Shown: in pieces, positions 36,727 to 45,031 of the stretch
How positions within the stretch are numbered: the first letter of the stretch is position 1
Layout: each line of letters opens with the position of its first letter
The notes under the pieces: generated by a model
Databases searched by the model: none
Told to the model about the DNA's origin: nothing
What the model saw: the letters and a program-made list of their open reading frames with translations, nothing else
Assembly: GCA_963726615.1 (NCBI GenBank)
Contig: CAVSCX010000018.1
Location: forward strand, 1 to 64,000
Length of the DNA stretch: 64,000 nt
DNA from: CAWDZK01 sp963726615
GTDB taxonomy: Bacteria > Actinomycetota > Actinomycetes > JACCUZ01
Direction: 5' to 3'
Translations under genes and position numbers: made by a program

Positions 36727-37224
36727 ATGACGAGCGAGCCCGCCGACACCCCGTCCGGCCCCGGCGAGGGCGGCGCCGCCGGCCCGGTCGGCCCCGTCGA
36801 CCCCGCCGATCCGGCCGACGCGCTGGCGCGGGTGAACGCGATGGGACTCGGCACCCTGGTGGAGCGGATGGGCATCGTGTTCACCGAGGTGGGCACCGAC
36901 CGGGTGGTGGCCACCATGCCGGTCGCCGGCAACACCCAGCCGTACGGCCTCCTGCACGGCGGCGCGTCGGTGGTGCTGGCCGAGACCCTCGGGTCGATCG
37001 GCTCGGCGCTGCACGCCGGTCCCGACCGGGTGGCGGTCGGCATCGAGATCAACGCCACGCACCACCGCGCCGCGCGCAGCGGCGTCGTCACCGGCACCGC
37101 CCGGCCGCTGCACCTGGGCTCGACCATGGCGTCCTGGCAGGTCGAGATCTGCGACGCGGCCGGCCGTCCGGTCTGCACCTCGCGGATCAGCTGCCTGCTG
37201 CGCGACGTACCCCCTGGCGGCTGA
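36727..37224 (+). CDS. PaaI/EntH-type hotdog-fold acyl-CoA thioesterase
   Basis: The 165-residue protein has the hotdog core GNTQPYGLLHGGASVVLAETLGSIGS, where HGG precedes the catalytic acid, and VGIEINATHHRAARSG. This is the layout of PaaI, EntH and 1,4-dihydroxy-2-naphthoyl-CoA thioesterases; the substrate is open. The first 40 residues are a Pro/Ala/Gly-rich extension. The ATG at 36727 lacks a Shine-Dalgarno, but TACGAT ends 7 nt upstream, so the transcript is probably leaderless. A thioesterase next to polA is a common actinobacterial arrangement. Confidence 0.9.
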   Translation: MTSEPADTPSGPGEGGAAGPVGPVDPADPADALARVNAMGLGTLVERMGIVFTEVGTDRVVATMPVAGNTQPYGLLHGGASVVLAETLGSIGSALHAGPDRVAVGIEINATHHRAARSGVVTGTARPLHLGSTMASWQVEICDAAGRPVCTSRISCLLRDVPPGG

Positions 37225-37263
37225 CGCCTCCGGTCCCGCTGCGGGGGCGAGCGTGTGCGCGGG

Positions 37264-37851
37264 TCAGTCGACGACGCGGGCGATGACGGCCGCCCGGACC
37301 CGGCGCAGCGAGCGGCGCCGGGCCAGCATGTTGCCCGTCACCGACGCGGCGCCGGACGGCGCGAGGCGGCGGCGCAGCACGCTGACCGGGGCGGACCGGC
37401 GTACGACGACAGGGCTGAACCCGAGCCGGGCGTAGAACCGCTGGGTCTCGCGCATCTGCGGCAGCACGCTGGTCATGACGTGCTCGGCGCCGACCTCGTC
37501 GGCGAAGGCCACCGCGGCCGCCAGCAGCGCCTTGCCGACGCCGCGCCGGCGGAAGCCGTCGCGGACGTGCAGGTAGTGGGCGTGCACGGCCCGCTGCTCG
37601 AACAGCGGCGCGTACGGCGAGTTGGTGAGCAGGGTCATGCCGGCCACCTCGCCGTCGACGACCGCGACCAGCGCGCGCGAGTCGGGGTCGCGCGCCACCC
37701 ACTGCAGCCGGTCCCGCAGGGCGTCGTCGCCCGGGTCGGGCATCAGGCGCTCGATCCGGCCGCCGAGGTCGCGCAGCTCGCCCCACATGGCCAGCAGGGC
37801 GGCGAGGTCACGGTCGGTGGCCTCGCGGACCACGACTGCGGGTCTGGACAC
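37264..37851 (-). CDS. GNAT-family N-acetyltransferase
   Basis: The 195-residue protein begins VSRPAVVVREATDRDLAALLAMW. The acetyl-CoA pyrophosphate loop is RDGFRRRGVGKALLAAAVAFA, followed by RETQRFYARLGFSPV. The GTG at 37851 has an ideal GGAGGT just upstream, so the longer frame to 37878 is rejected. The C-terminal 30 residues are strongly basic. The substrate is unknown. It is convergent with the thioesterase gene. Confidence 0.88.
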   Translation of the reverse strand: MSRPAVVVREATDRDLAALLAMWGELRDLGGRIERLMPDPGDDALRDRLQWVARDPDSRALVAVVDGEVAGMTLLTNSPYAPLFEQRAVHAHYLHVRDGFRRRGVGKALLAAAVAFADEVGAEHVMTSVLPQMRETQRFYARLGFSPVVVRRSAPVSVLRRRLAPSGAASVTGNMLARRRSLRRVRAAVIARVVD

Positions 37852-38233
37852 CGCACCTCCACCGCTCGCGGGACACACCAGGGCATCTGGTGCACTGCTT
37901 CGTCAGGTTCTGGACGCTCCTGGACTGCCCCGCACAGCCGCGGCGGACACTACGCCCTCCCGGCAGCCCGGTGCGGGATGATCAGGAAGAAAGATCGGTC
38001 CAGCCCCACGAGCCGGTCGTCGTGCGGTGGCGCGCCGACCGTCTGCCGGGGCCCTGCCGTGGCCGAGCTGCGGTCCGCTCCGGCGTTCGCCCCCGCGCTG
38101 GTCGCCGTGGTCCTAGTGTTCCGGTGACGAGTGGGTCGCGAGCACCGTTTCCCGGCCCACCCCCCAGGCCGGGGGGCACTATGCTCCCGGCCACCGGTGA
38201 GCCGAGCGCTCGTCCCCGACCCGGAGGTGCCTG
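37852..38233 (+). other. Intergenic region upstream of livHMGF
   Basis: The 380 bases between the divergent GNAT gene and livH contain no convincing gene. The livH end carries a good GGAGGTG Shine-Dalgarno before the GTG. A TATGCT at about 38180 could be its -10 element. I see no clear operator. Confidence 0.4.
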
Positions 38234-39535
38234 GTGCGCAGGAGACTCGCGCTGTTGCTCGCGACGTTGATCTCCGCCCTGGTCGTGGTCCTCGGCATGG
38301 GCGCCGGGCCGGCGGCGGCCGAGGGCGAGTCGGTGTTCGGCTTCCTGTTCCAGCTCAAGAAGGGCGAGCGGGTCGCGTACGAGGGCGTGAAGGTGGATGT
38401 CAAGGGTCCGGGCGGGTTCACCGGCTCCGCCACCAGCGACGACACCGGCCGGTGGACCGTGGAGCTCCCCGGCGACGGCACCTACACGATCTCGATCGAC
38501 GAGAAGACGCTGCCCAAGAACGTCAACCTGCGTGACGCGAGCAAGAAGTCGCTGAAGGTCCCCGTCCTCTCGGGGCAGGACAAGCCGGTGCTGTTCCCGC
38601 TGGGCAAGAGCACCCGCCAGGTCGAGAGCAAGTGGAGCCAGGCAGCGCAGCTCACGGCGGAGGGTGTCCGGTTCGGTCTGATCATGGCGCTGGCCGCGGT
38701 GGGCCTGTCGCTGATCTTCGGCACCACCGGCCTCACCAACTTCGCCCACGGCGAGCTGGTGACCATCGGGGCCCTGCTCACCTGGTGGGTCAGCACCGGC
38801 AACCTTCCGTTCCTGCCGGACTTCGGCGGCTTCCAGTTCTTCCCGGCAGCCGCCATCGCCTTGATCGTGTGCGGCGCGCTCGGCTGGCTCAACGACGCCG
38901 CGCTCTGGGCACCGTTGCGCAGACGTGGCACCGGCCTGATCGCGGCGATGATCGTCTCGATCGGCCTCGGCATCTTCCTGCGGTACTTCTACCTCTACCT
39001 GTTCTCCGGCCAGACCCGGCAGTACCCGGACTACCGGGGCGCCAAGGGCATCGACTTCGGCCCGATCAGCCTGGCCGCGGTGGACTGGTGGTCCATGGCC
39101 ACCGCCGTGGTGGTGCTCGCGGCCACCATCCTCGCGCTGGTGCGGACGAGGATCGGCAAGGCGACCAGGGCGGTGGCCGACAACCCGGCGCTGGCCGCGG
39201 CCACCGGCATCGACGTCGACCGCGTGATCCGCGTGGTCTGGGTGGTGGGCGCCATGCTGGCCGGGCTGGCCGGCGTCCTGCTCGGCCTGGCGCAGGGCAT
39301 CAACTTCCAGATGGGCTTCCAGATCCTGCTGCTCATCTTCGCCGCGGTGACCCTCGGCGGTCTCGGCACGGCGTACGGCGCCGTGATCGGCAGCCTCGTC
39401 GTCGGCCTCTTCATCTCGGTGTCCACGCTGTGGGTGCCGGTCGAGCTGAAGAACGTCGGTGCGCTGGGCATCTTGATCGTCATCCTCCTCGTCCGGCCGC
39501 AGGGCATCATGGGCCGCGCGCAGCGGGTCGGCTGA
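38234..39535 (+). CDS. livH: Branched-chain amino-acid ABC transporter permease LivH, with secreted N-terminal domain
   Basis: The 433-residue protein carries a signal peptide at its N-terminus (LALLLATLISALVVVLGMGAGPAAAEG). A carboxypeptidase-regulatory-like beta domain of about 80 residues follows (YEGVKVDVKGPGGFTGSATS, GRWTVELPGDGTYTISID). From about 135 it is a normal LivH permease: FGLIMALAAVGLSLIFGTTGL, ATRAVADNPALAAATGIDVDRV and the ending VRPQGIMGR. The extension would sit outside the membrane, next to the binding protein. The GTG at 38234 has GGAGGT 6 nt upstream. It is the first gene of livHMGF. Confidence 0.93.
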   Translation: MRRRLALLLATLISALVVVLGMGAGPAAAEGESVFGFLFQLKKGERVAYEGVKVDVKGPGGFTGSATSDDTGRWTVELPGDGTYTISIDEKTLPKNVNLRDASKKSLKVPVLSGQDKPVLFPLGKSTRQVESKWSQAAQLTAEGVRFGLIMALAAVGLSLIFGTTGLTNFAHGELVTIGALLTWWVSTGNLPFLPDFGGFQFFPAAAIALIVCGALGWLNDAALWAPLRRRGTGLIAAMIVSIGLGIFLRYFYLYLFSGQTRQYPDYRGAKGIDFGPISLAAVDWWSMATAVVVLAATILALVRTRIGKATRAVADNPALAAATGIDVDRVIRVVWVVGAMLAGLAGVLLGLAQGINFQMGFQILLLIFAAVTLGGLGTAYGAVIGSLVVGLFISVSTLWVPVELKNVGALGILIVILLVRPQGIMGRAQRVG

Positions 39536-39555
39536 GGCGAAAGGGAGCGCGCGAC

Positions 39556-40548
39556 GTGGACTGGACCCGGATCATCATCAACGCCCTCGAGGCGTCCGTC
39601 GGCCTGCAGGCGGTCGTCTTCGGCCTCGCGGCCATCGGCCTGAACGTGCACTTCGGCTACACCGGCCTGCTGAACTTCGGCCAGTCCGGCTTCCTCGCCG
39701 TGGCGGCGTACGGCATGGCCGTCACGGTCTCCACCTTCGACCTGCCCCTGGTGCTGGGCGTGGGCATCGGGCTGGTCGCCGCCGTGCTGCTGGCGCTGCT
39801 GCTCGGCATCCCGACCCTGCGACTGCGGGCCGACTACCTCGCGATCGTCACCATCGCGTCCGCGGAGATCATCAGGCTGACGGCCCGGTCGGTCACCTTC
39901 GAGGGGACCCTCGGCGGCTCGGACGGGCGGCAGGCGTTCGCCGGTGACTTCTACGCGATCAACCCCTACTCGGCCGGGCAGTACAACATCGGCCGGTTCG
40001 GCTTCAACGAGCGGCAGATGTGGGTGCTCACGGTGGGCTGGGTCCTCGTGGCCCTGTCCTGCCTGGTCGTCTTCCTGCTGATGCGAAGCCCCTGGGGCCG
40101 GGTCCTCAAGGCGATCCGCGAGGACGAGGACGCCGTGCGCAGCCTCGGCAAGAACGTCTACGCGTACAAGATGCAGAGCCTGGTCATCGGCGGCGTGCTC
40201 GGCTGTCTCGGCGGCTTCATCTACGGCCTCGGGCAGGCATCCATCCAGCCGGACATCTTCGGCACCGACACGACCTTCTTCGCCTACACCGTGCTCATCC
40301 TCGGCGGCGCCGCGCGGGTCGCCGCGCCTGTCGTGGGTGCGATGATCTTCTGGGTGGTCCTGTCCCTGAGCGACAACGTCCTGAACGAGGCCATCAACGC
40401 CGGCTACATCTCCGACTCGCTGATCAACAACACCCAGGTGGGCCAGTTCCGCTTCATGCTGGTCGGCCTCCTGCTCATGCTCCTGATGATCTTCCGCCCG
40501 CAGGGGATCTTCGGTGACCGTAGGGAGATCGCACTCGATGCCCGCTGA
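39556..40548 (+). CDS. livM: Branched-chain amino-acid ABC transporter permease LivM
   Basis: The 330-residue second permease starts VDWTRIIINALEASVGLQAV. It has about nine helices, the family block LNVHFGYTGLLNFGQSGFLAVAAYG, the cytoplasmic coupling helix VLKAIREDEDAVRSLGKNVYAYK and the C-terminal FRPQGIFGDRRE. The start is the GTG at 39556 after AAAGGGAG; the open frame further upstream is an overlap with livH. livG begins inside its last 11 nt. Confidence 0.95.
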   Translation: MDWTRIIINALEASVGLQAVVFGLAAIGLNVHFGYTGLLNFGQSGFLAVAAYGMAVTVSTFDLPLVLGVGIGLVAAVLLALLLGIPTLRLRADYLAIVTIASAEIIRLTARSVTFEGTLGGSDGRQAFAGDFYAINPYSAGQYNIGRFGFNERQMWVLTVGWVLVALSCLVVFLLMRSPWGRVLKAIREDEDAVRSLGKNVYAYKMQSLVIGGVLGCLGGFIYGLGQASIQPDIFGTDTTFFAYTVLILGGAARVAAPVVGAMIFWVVLSLSDNVLNEAINAGYISDSLINNTQVGQFRFMLVGLLLMLLMIFRPQGIFGDRREIALDAR

Positions 40549-41506
40549 CAGCACGCCCACCACGGTCCCCGACGCCGGCTCCCGCCGGGAGCAGCGGGAC
40601 GCCGCCGCGCTCGCGCTTGCCGACGTACCGCACCAGCCGGGGGCGAAGAAGCCGGACCCGATCCTGGTGGCGGACCGGATCGTGCGGCAGTTCGGCGGCC
40701 TCACCGCGGTCGACGTCGAGCACGTCGAGATCCAGCGCGGCGCCATCACCGCGCTGATCGGGCCCAACGGCGCCGGCAAGACGACCTTCTTCAACCTGCT
40801 GACCGGCTTCGACCAGCCGACCGAGGGCACCTGGTCGTTCGGCGGCCGGTCGCTCAAGGGGGTCCCCGCGCACAAGGTGGCCCGGATGGGCATGGTCCGT
40901 ACCTTCCAGCTCACCAAGGCGCTGTCCCGGCTCACCGTGATCGAGAACATGCGGCTGGGCGCCACCGGCCAGAAGGGCGAGAACGTCTTCACCGCCCTGT
41001 TCCAGGGGCTGTGGGGCGGCCAGGAGCGCGAGATCACCTCCCGGGCCGACGACCTGCTGGCCCGCTTCAAGCTCGACACCAAGCGCGAGGACTTCGCCGG
41101 CAGCCTCTCCGGCGGGCAGCGCAAGCTGCTGGAGATGGCCCGGGCCCTGATGGTCGGGCCCGAGATGGTGATGCTGGACGAGCCGATGGCCGGGGTGAAC
41201 CCCGCCCTCACCCAGTCCCTGCTCGGCCACGTCAAGGACCTGCGCGAGGACGGCATGACGGTGCTGTTCGTCGAGCACGACATGGACATGGTCCGTGACA
41301 TCTCGGACTGGGTCATCGTGATGGCGCAGGGCCAGGTGATCGCCGAGGGCCCTCCGGACTCGGTCATGGGCGACCAGCGCGTCATCGACGCCTACCTCGG
41401 CTCCCACCACGACGCTCCCCTCACCGAGGAGGAGGAGCAGCAGGTGCTCGCCGAGGCCGAGGAGCAGCTCGAACGAGAGCGCACCGAGAAAAAGGAGCAC
41501 CAGTGA
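40538..41506 (+). CDS. livG: Branched-chain amino-acid ABC transporter ATPase LivG
   Basis: The 322-residue ATPase has Walker A GPNGAGKTTFFN, signature LSGGQRKLLEMARAL, Walker B MVMLDEPMAGVNP and switch histidine LFVEHDMDMV. An extra 45-residue N-terminal leader and an acidic Glu-rich tail (EEEEQQVLAEAEEQLERE) extend it beyond the usual about 255 residues. The ATG at 40538 overlaps livM by 11 nt. Its stop overlaps the livF start. Confidence 0.95.
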   Translation: MPADSTPTTVPDAGSRREQRDAAALALADVPHQPGAKKPDPILVADRIVRQFGGLTAVDVEHVEIQRGAITALIGPNGAGKTTFFNLLTGFDQPTEGTWSFGGRSLKGVPAHKVARMGMVRTFQLTKALSRLTVIENMRLGATGQKGENVFTALFQGLWGGQEREITSRADDLLARFKLDTKREDFAGSLSGGQRKLLEMARALMVGPEMVMLDEPMAGVNPALTQSLLGHVKDLREDGMTVLFVEHDMDMVRDISDWVIVMAQGQVIAEGPPDSVMGDQRVIDAYLGSHHDAPLTEEEEQQVLAEAEEQLERERTEKKEHQ

Positions 41507-42417
41507 GCACCGACGACACCGGCGGCCCCGGCACCGGGCCCGACGGGACGGCGGCGGAGGACCCGGCCGACCAGCCCGGCACGCCGGCAGGGGCCGAGCA
41601 GGACGCTGCGGTCAAGGCCGCGGAGGGCGCCGCGGCGCCGCCGGCGAGTCACGAGTTCTCCCAGGAGGGCCGCCAGGCGCACGAGGCGGCCGCCAAGGAC
41701 GCCCTGCTGCGCGCCGACGACGTCGTCGCCGGCTACGTGCCCGGCGTCAACATCCTCAACGGCTGCGACCTGTACGTGAACGACGGCGAGCTGGTCGGGA
41801 TCATCGGACCCAACGGCGCGGGCAAGTCGACCCTGCTCAAGGCCATCTTCGGCCTGATCAAGGTGAGCACCGGCTCGATCACGCTGCGCGGGGAGAACAT
41901 CACCGGCTTCAAGGCCAACCGGCTGGTCTCGCAGGGCGTGGGGTTCGTCCCGCAGACCAACAACGTGTTCCCCAGCCTCACCATCGAGGAGAACCTGCAG
42001 ATGGGGGTCTACCAGGCCCCCAAGAAGTTCAAGTCCAGCTTCGAGTTCGTCACCGGCCTGTTCCCCGCCCTCGGCGACCGCCGGGCCCAGCGGGCCGGGT
42101 CGCTGTCCGGTGGTGAGCGGCAGATGGTCGCGATGGGCCGGGCGCTGATGATGGAGCCGTCGGTGCTGCTGCTGGACGAGCCGTCGGCCGGCCTGTCCCC
42201 CGCACTGCAGGACGAGGTCTTCGTGCGCACCCGGCAGATCAACCGGGCCGGCGTCTCGGTGATCATGGTCGAGCAGAACGCCCGCCGCTGCCTGCAGATC
42301 TGTGACCGCGGCTACGTCCTGGACCAGGGCCGCAACGCCTACACCGCCTCGGGCAAGGACCTGGCCAACGACCCGAAGGTGATCGAGCTCTACCTCGGCA
42401 CCCTCGCCAAGGCCTGA
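41503..42417 (+). CDS. livF: Branched-chain amino-acid ABC transporter ATPase LivF
   Basis: The 304-residue ATPase has Walker A GPNGAGKSTLLKAIFGL, signature LSGGERQMVAMGRAL and Walker B VLLLDEPSAGLSP. A low-complexity Ala/Gly/Glu-rich leader of about 65 residues precedes the domain and is unusual for LivF. The GTG at 41503 overlaps the livG stop (GTGA), so translation is coupled. It is the last gene of the operon and is convergent with livK. Confidence 0.95.
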   Translation: MSTDDTGGPGTGPDGTAAEDPADQPGTPAGAEQDAAVKAAEGAAAPPASHEFSQEGRQAHEAAAKDALLRADDVVAGYVPGVNILNGCDLYVNDGELVGIIGPNGAGKSTLLKAIFGLIKVSTGSITLRGENITGFKANRLVSQGVGFVPQTNNVFPSLTIEENLQMGVYQAPKKFKSSFEFVTGLFPALGDRRAQRAGSLSGGERQMVAMGRALMMEPSVLLLDEPSAGLSPALQDEVFVRTRQINRAGVSVIMVEQNARRCLQICDRGYVLDQGRNAYTASGKDLANDPKVIELYLGTLAKA

Positions 42418-42492
42418 CGCTCCCGGGCCGGCCGCCGGCTCCCCGCCGCCGGCCTCCGTGCTGCGCGGCCGCACCGCCGTCCCCCGGATGAT

Positions 42493-42568
42493 CGCTCGTT
42501 TGCGACCTCCGCCACGCAACACGCCGGAGCGCCACCGGCGTGTCGGGGGCTCATGTCGCAAACGAGCG
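42493..42568. repeat. Nested inverted repeat between livF and livK
   Basis: The outer arms, CGCTCGTTTGCGAC (42493-42506) and its exact complement (42555-42568), enclose an inner 9-bp stem (ACACGCCGG, 42519-42527, pairing with 42535-42543) with a 7-nt loop. The outer arms are noticeably less GC-rich than their surroundings. The element stands apart from the terminator that follows. Confidence 0.75.
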
Positions 42569-42587
42569 CCGTACCGGGCACTGACAG

Positions 42588-42622
42588 CAGAGGGGCCCGG
42601 CCGTGGTGGCCGGGCCCCTCTG
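42588..42622. terminator. Bidirectional intrinsic terminator between livF and livK
   Basis: A perfect 15-bp stem (CAGAGGGGCCCGGCC and its complement) closes a GTGGT loop. It lies between the convergent livF and livK stops and can serve both strands. Confidence 0.8.
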
Positions 42623-42667
42623 TCGTGCTGCTCCGTCAGGGACGGGAGCGGTGCGCTGACGCGAGCG

Positions 42668-43948
42668 TCAGATCGCGCCGTCCTTGCCCTCGACGAAGGT
42701 GTACTTGTTGTCGGCGCCGTACTCGTAGATGCCGACGGTGGCCTTGCTGGGGTCACCCTTCTCGTTGAACTCGACCGGACCGCTCACGCCGTCGTAGTCG
42801 ATGTCCTTGCCGTCCTTGAGCAGCGCGACGCAGTCCTTGAAGGACGTGCACTTCTCGCCGCCGGACGAGACGTCCTGCATCTTGGAGGCGATCGACTCAC
42901 CGCTGTCGTCACCCGCGGCCTGGGCGGCCAGGGCGATGAGGATGGTGGCGTCGTACGACTCCGGCGAGTAGGCGAACTCGGTCAGGTCGGGCTTGAGCTC
43001 CGTGAGCCGCGCCTTGAACTCGTCACCGGCCACGACACCCGGCAGGGTGCCCTTGACACCCTGGAGGGTGCCCTTGGGGAAGTCCTTGTCGTAGCCGGCG
43101 AGGTTGCCGTCCACGAAGTAGATCTTCTTGTTGGCCGGGCCGATGCCCTGCTTGACCATCTCGGGGATGATCTTCTTGGTCTCGTCGAACGCGATGACCG
43201 CGATGGCCTCCGGGTCGGCCGCCTTGATCTTGCCGACCTCGGTCGCGAAGGACGCGGCCTTGGGGTCGTAGACGACCTTCTCGACGACCTGGCCGCCACC
43301 GGAGGTGATGGCCTTCTCGGCGTTGGTCGCGAGACCGGTGCCGTAGGAGTCCTGCAGCGCCAGGATGCCGACCGTGCTGTTGCCGTCCGCGAGGATCAGG
43401 TCACCGAGGACCCGGCCCTGCAGGACGTCCGGCGGCGCGGTGCGGAAGTAGAGGCCCTTGTCCGCGTAGTCGGTCAGCTCGTCGGAGGTGTTCGCCGGCG
43501 AGATCTGCAGAACACCGTTGCCGGTGATCTTGTCGATGACCGACAGGGACACGCTGGACGACGCGGCGCCGATGACGGCGTCGACGTTGTTCGAGAGCAG
43601 TCGGTCGACCGACTGCGAGGCGGTGTCGGTCGAGGTGTCACCCGAGTCCGAGTCGACCTTCTCGACCTGCTTGCCGTTGACGCCGCCGGCGTCGTTGATG
43701 TCCTTGAGTGCGAGGTCGACACCGGCGAACTCCGGCGGGCCGAGGAACGCGAGCGAACCGGTCTGCGGGAGCAGGGTGCCGATCTTCAGCGTGCCGTCGC
43801 CGGACTTGGCGGGGCCACCGGAGTCGGACGCGGACGGGCTGTTGCCCGACGTCCCGGCGGTGTCGCTGCTGCCGCCACAGGCGGTGAGCAGGAGGCCGGC
43901 AACACCGAGGACCGCAACCGACCGCCAGAGTGGGGTGGGGCGAATCAT
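42668..43948 (-). CDS. livK: Branched-chain amino-acid-binding lipoprotein LivK
   Basis: The 426-residue periplasmic-binding type I protein begins MIRPTPLWRSVAVLGVAGLL with lipobox LLTACGGS. A Ser/Gly linker leads to LKIGTLLPQTGSLAFLGPPE, the usual first strand of Peripla_BP_6. Later come DAVIGAASSSVSLSVIDKITG and SPESYDATILIALAAQAAG. It delivers leucine, isoleucine, valine or a related substrate to LivHMGF. It is encoded on the opposite strand, converging on the operon. The ATG at 43948 has AAGGAGATGG upstream; longer frames are rejected because they would bury the signal peptide. Confidence 0.95.
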   Translation of the reverse strand: MIRPTPLWRSVAVLGVAGLLLTACGGSSDTAGTSGNSPSASDSGGPAKSGDGTLKIGTLLPQTGSLAFLGPPEFAGVDLALKDINDAGGVNGKQVEKVDSDSGDTSTDTASQSVDRLLSNNVDAVIGAASSSVSLSVIDKITGNGVLQISPANTSDELTDYADKGLYFRTAPPDVLQGRVLGDLILADGNSTVGILALQDSYGTGLATNAEKAITSGGGQVVEKVVYDPKAASFATEVGKIKAADPEAIAVIAFDETKKIIPEMVKQGIGPANKKIYFVDGNLAGYDKDFPKGTLQGVKGTLPGVVAGDEFKARLTELKPDLTEFAYSPESYDATILIALAAQAAGDDSGESIASKMQDVSSGGEKCTSFKDCVALLKDGKDIDYDGVSGPVEFNEKGDPSKATVGIYEYGADNKYTFVEGKDGAI

Positions 43949-44209
43949 GAACCATCTCCTTGAGAAGGGTCGCGGACCAGAGGCGGACCGCACAGGCTCT
44001 CGCCTGACATTCGGAACCTACCGTCCGCCAGGAGGGGTCGGAGACCATTCCAGCGGTGCCGCGCCCTCGTCGATGCCAAGTCGTGACCTTTGCTCCACCG
44101 GGCTGCAGAAGTCTGACACACGGACGAAACGGACATGCGACCCGTGAGCGGCGGGCCCGTCGCAGGCTCCGCCGAGACCCGGCGGCACCGCTGCCGGCGT
44201 CCCCTGACG

Positions 44210-44851
44210 TCAGCCGGGCGGCTCGCCCGCCGCGTCGCGCAGCACCTGCTCGGCGACCTCGCGCATGCTCAGCCGGCGGTCCATCGAGGTGCGCTGCACC
44301 CAGCGGTACGCGGCGGCCTCGTCCAGCCCGTGCCTCGACTGCAGCAGCCCCTTGGCGCGGTCGACGAGCTTGCGGGTCTCGAGCCGCTCGCGCAGGTCGC
44401 CGACCTCGGACTCCAGTGCGGTCAGCTCGTCGAAGCGGGCCATCGCCATCTCGACCGCGGGCACCAGGTCGGCCTTGCTGAACGGCTTCACGAGGTAGGC
44501 CATCGCGCCGGCCTCGCGGGCCCGCTCGACCAGCTCGCGCTGGGAGAACGCCGTGAGCATGACCACCGGGGCGACCCGGGCGGCGGCGATGCGCTCGGCC
44601 GCGGAGATGCCGTCGAGGACCGGCATCTTGACGTCCAGGACGGCGAGGTCCGGCCGGTGGGCCAGGACCAGCGCGACCGCCTCCTCGCCGTCGGCGGCCT
44701 CGGCCACCACCTGGTAGCCCTCCTCCTCCAGCATCTCGCGCAGGTCGAGCCGGATCAGCGCCTCGTCCTCGGCGATCACCACCCGGGGAGCCTCCCCGCG
44801 GGCCCGCTCCCTCGCCTCCGTCACGTCCAGGAGGGTAGCGGCGGATGACAT
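44210..44851 (-). CDS. ANTAR-domain response regulator (PdtaR-like)
   Basis: The 213-residue regulator has an N-terminal receiver domain: acidic pocket VVIAEDEALIRLDL, phospho-acceptor Asp in LAVLDVKMPVLDG, then VVMLTAFSQ and YLVKPFSK. A coiled-coil linker leads to a C-terminal ANTAR RNA-binding domain (LVDRAKGLLQSRHGLDEAAAYRWVQRTSMD). PdtaR-type proteins act as antiterminators by binding paired stem-loops in mRNA leaders. No partner PdtaS kinase lies in the window. The ATG at 44851 faces the tRNA gene, 44 nt away. Confidence 0.95.
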   Translation of the reverse strand: MSSAATLLDVTEARERARGEAPRVVIAEDEALIRLDLREMLEEEGYQVVAEAADGEEAVALVLAHRPDLAVLDVKMPVLDGISAAERIAAARVAPVVMLTAFSQRELVERAREAGAMAYLVKPFSKADLVPAVEMAMARFDELTALESEVGDLRERLETRKLVDRAKGLLQSRHGLDEAAAYRWVQRTSMDRRLSMREVAEQVLRDAAGEPPG

Positions 44852-44895
44852 GATGGCCGCGGCGCCGCCCGGCCCCGACCGGCCGGCTGCGCCCG

Positions 44896-44969
44896 GCCCC
44901 GATAGGCCAACTGGCAGAGCCGATGGTCTCAAACACCATTCAGTGTGGGTTCGAATCCCACTCGGGGCA
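44896..44969 (+). tRNA. tRNA with anticodon CAA (tRNA-Leu-like) but short variable loop
   Basis: A 74-nt cloverleaf folds by hand. The acceptor GCCCCGA pairs with TCGGGGC, and the discriminator base is A. The D-stem has 3 bp (GGC/GCC). The anticodon stem ATGGT/ACCAT closes loop CTCAAAC, giving anticodon CAA, which reads the Leu codon UUG. The T-arm is GTGGG-TTCGAAT-CCCAC. The variable region is only 5 nt (TCAGT), whereas bacterial leucine tRNAs carry a long extra arm. The 3' CCA is not encoded. It lies between the ANTAR regulator (divergent) and the metzincin gene. Confidence 0.85.
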
Positions 44970-45031
44970 CCCACCGGACGCCGGGGCGACCGGGGCTCGG
45001 GTCGGCGCCCTCACCTGCCGATGACCAACGG

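Noticed and set aside
39031..41385. 784-residue minus-strand open frame
   Set aside because: It lies antisense to livH, livM and livG, which are unmistakable; no domain is seen.
42493..42568. CRISPR repeat or IS terminal repeats
   Set aside because: Only one inverted pair is present, with no spaced direct repeats, no transposase and no target duplication.
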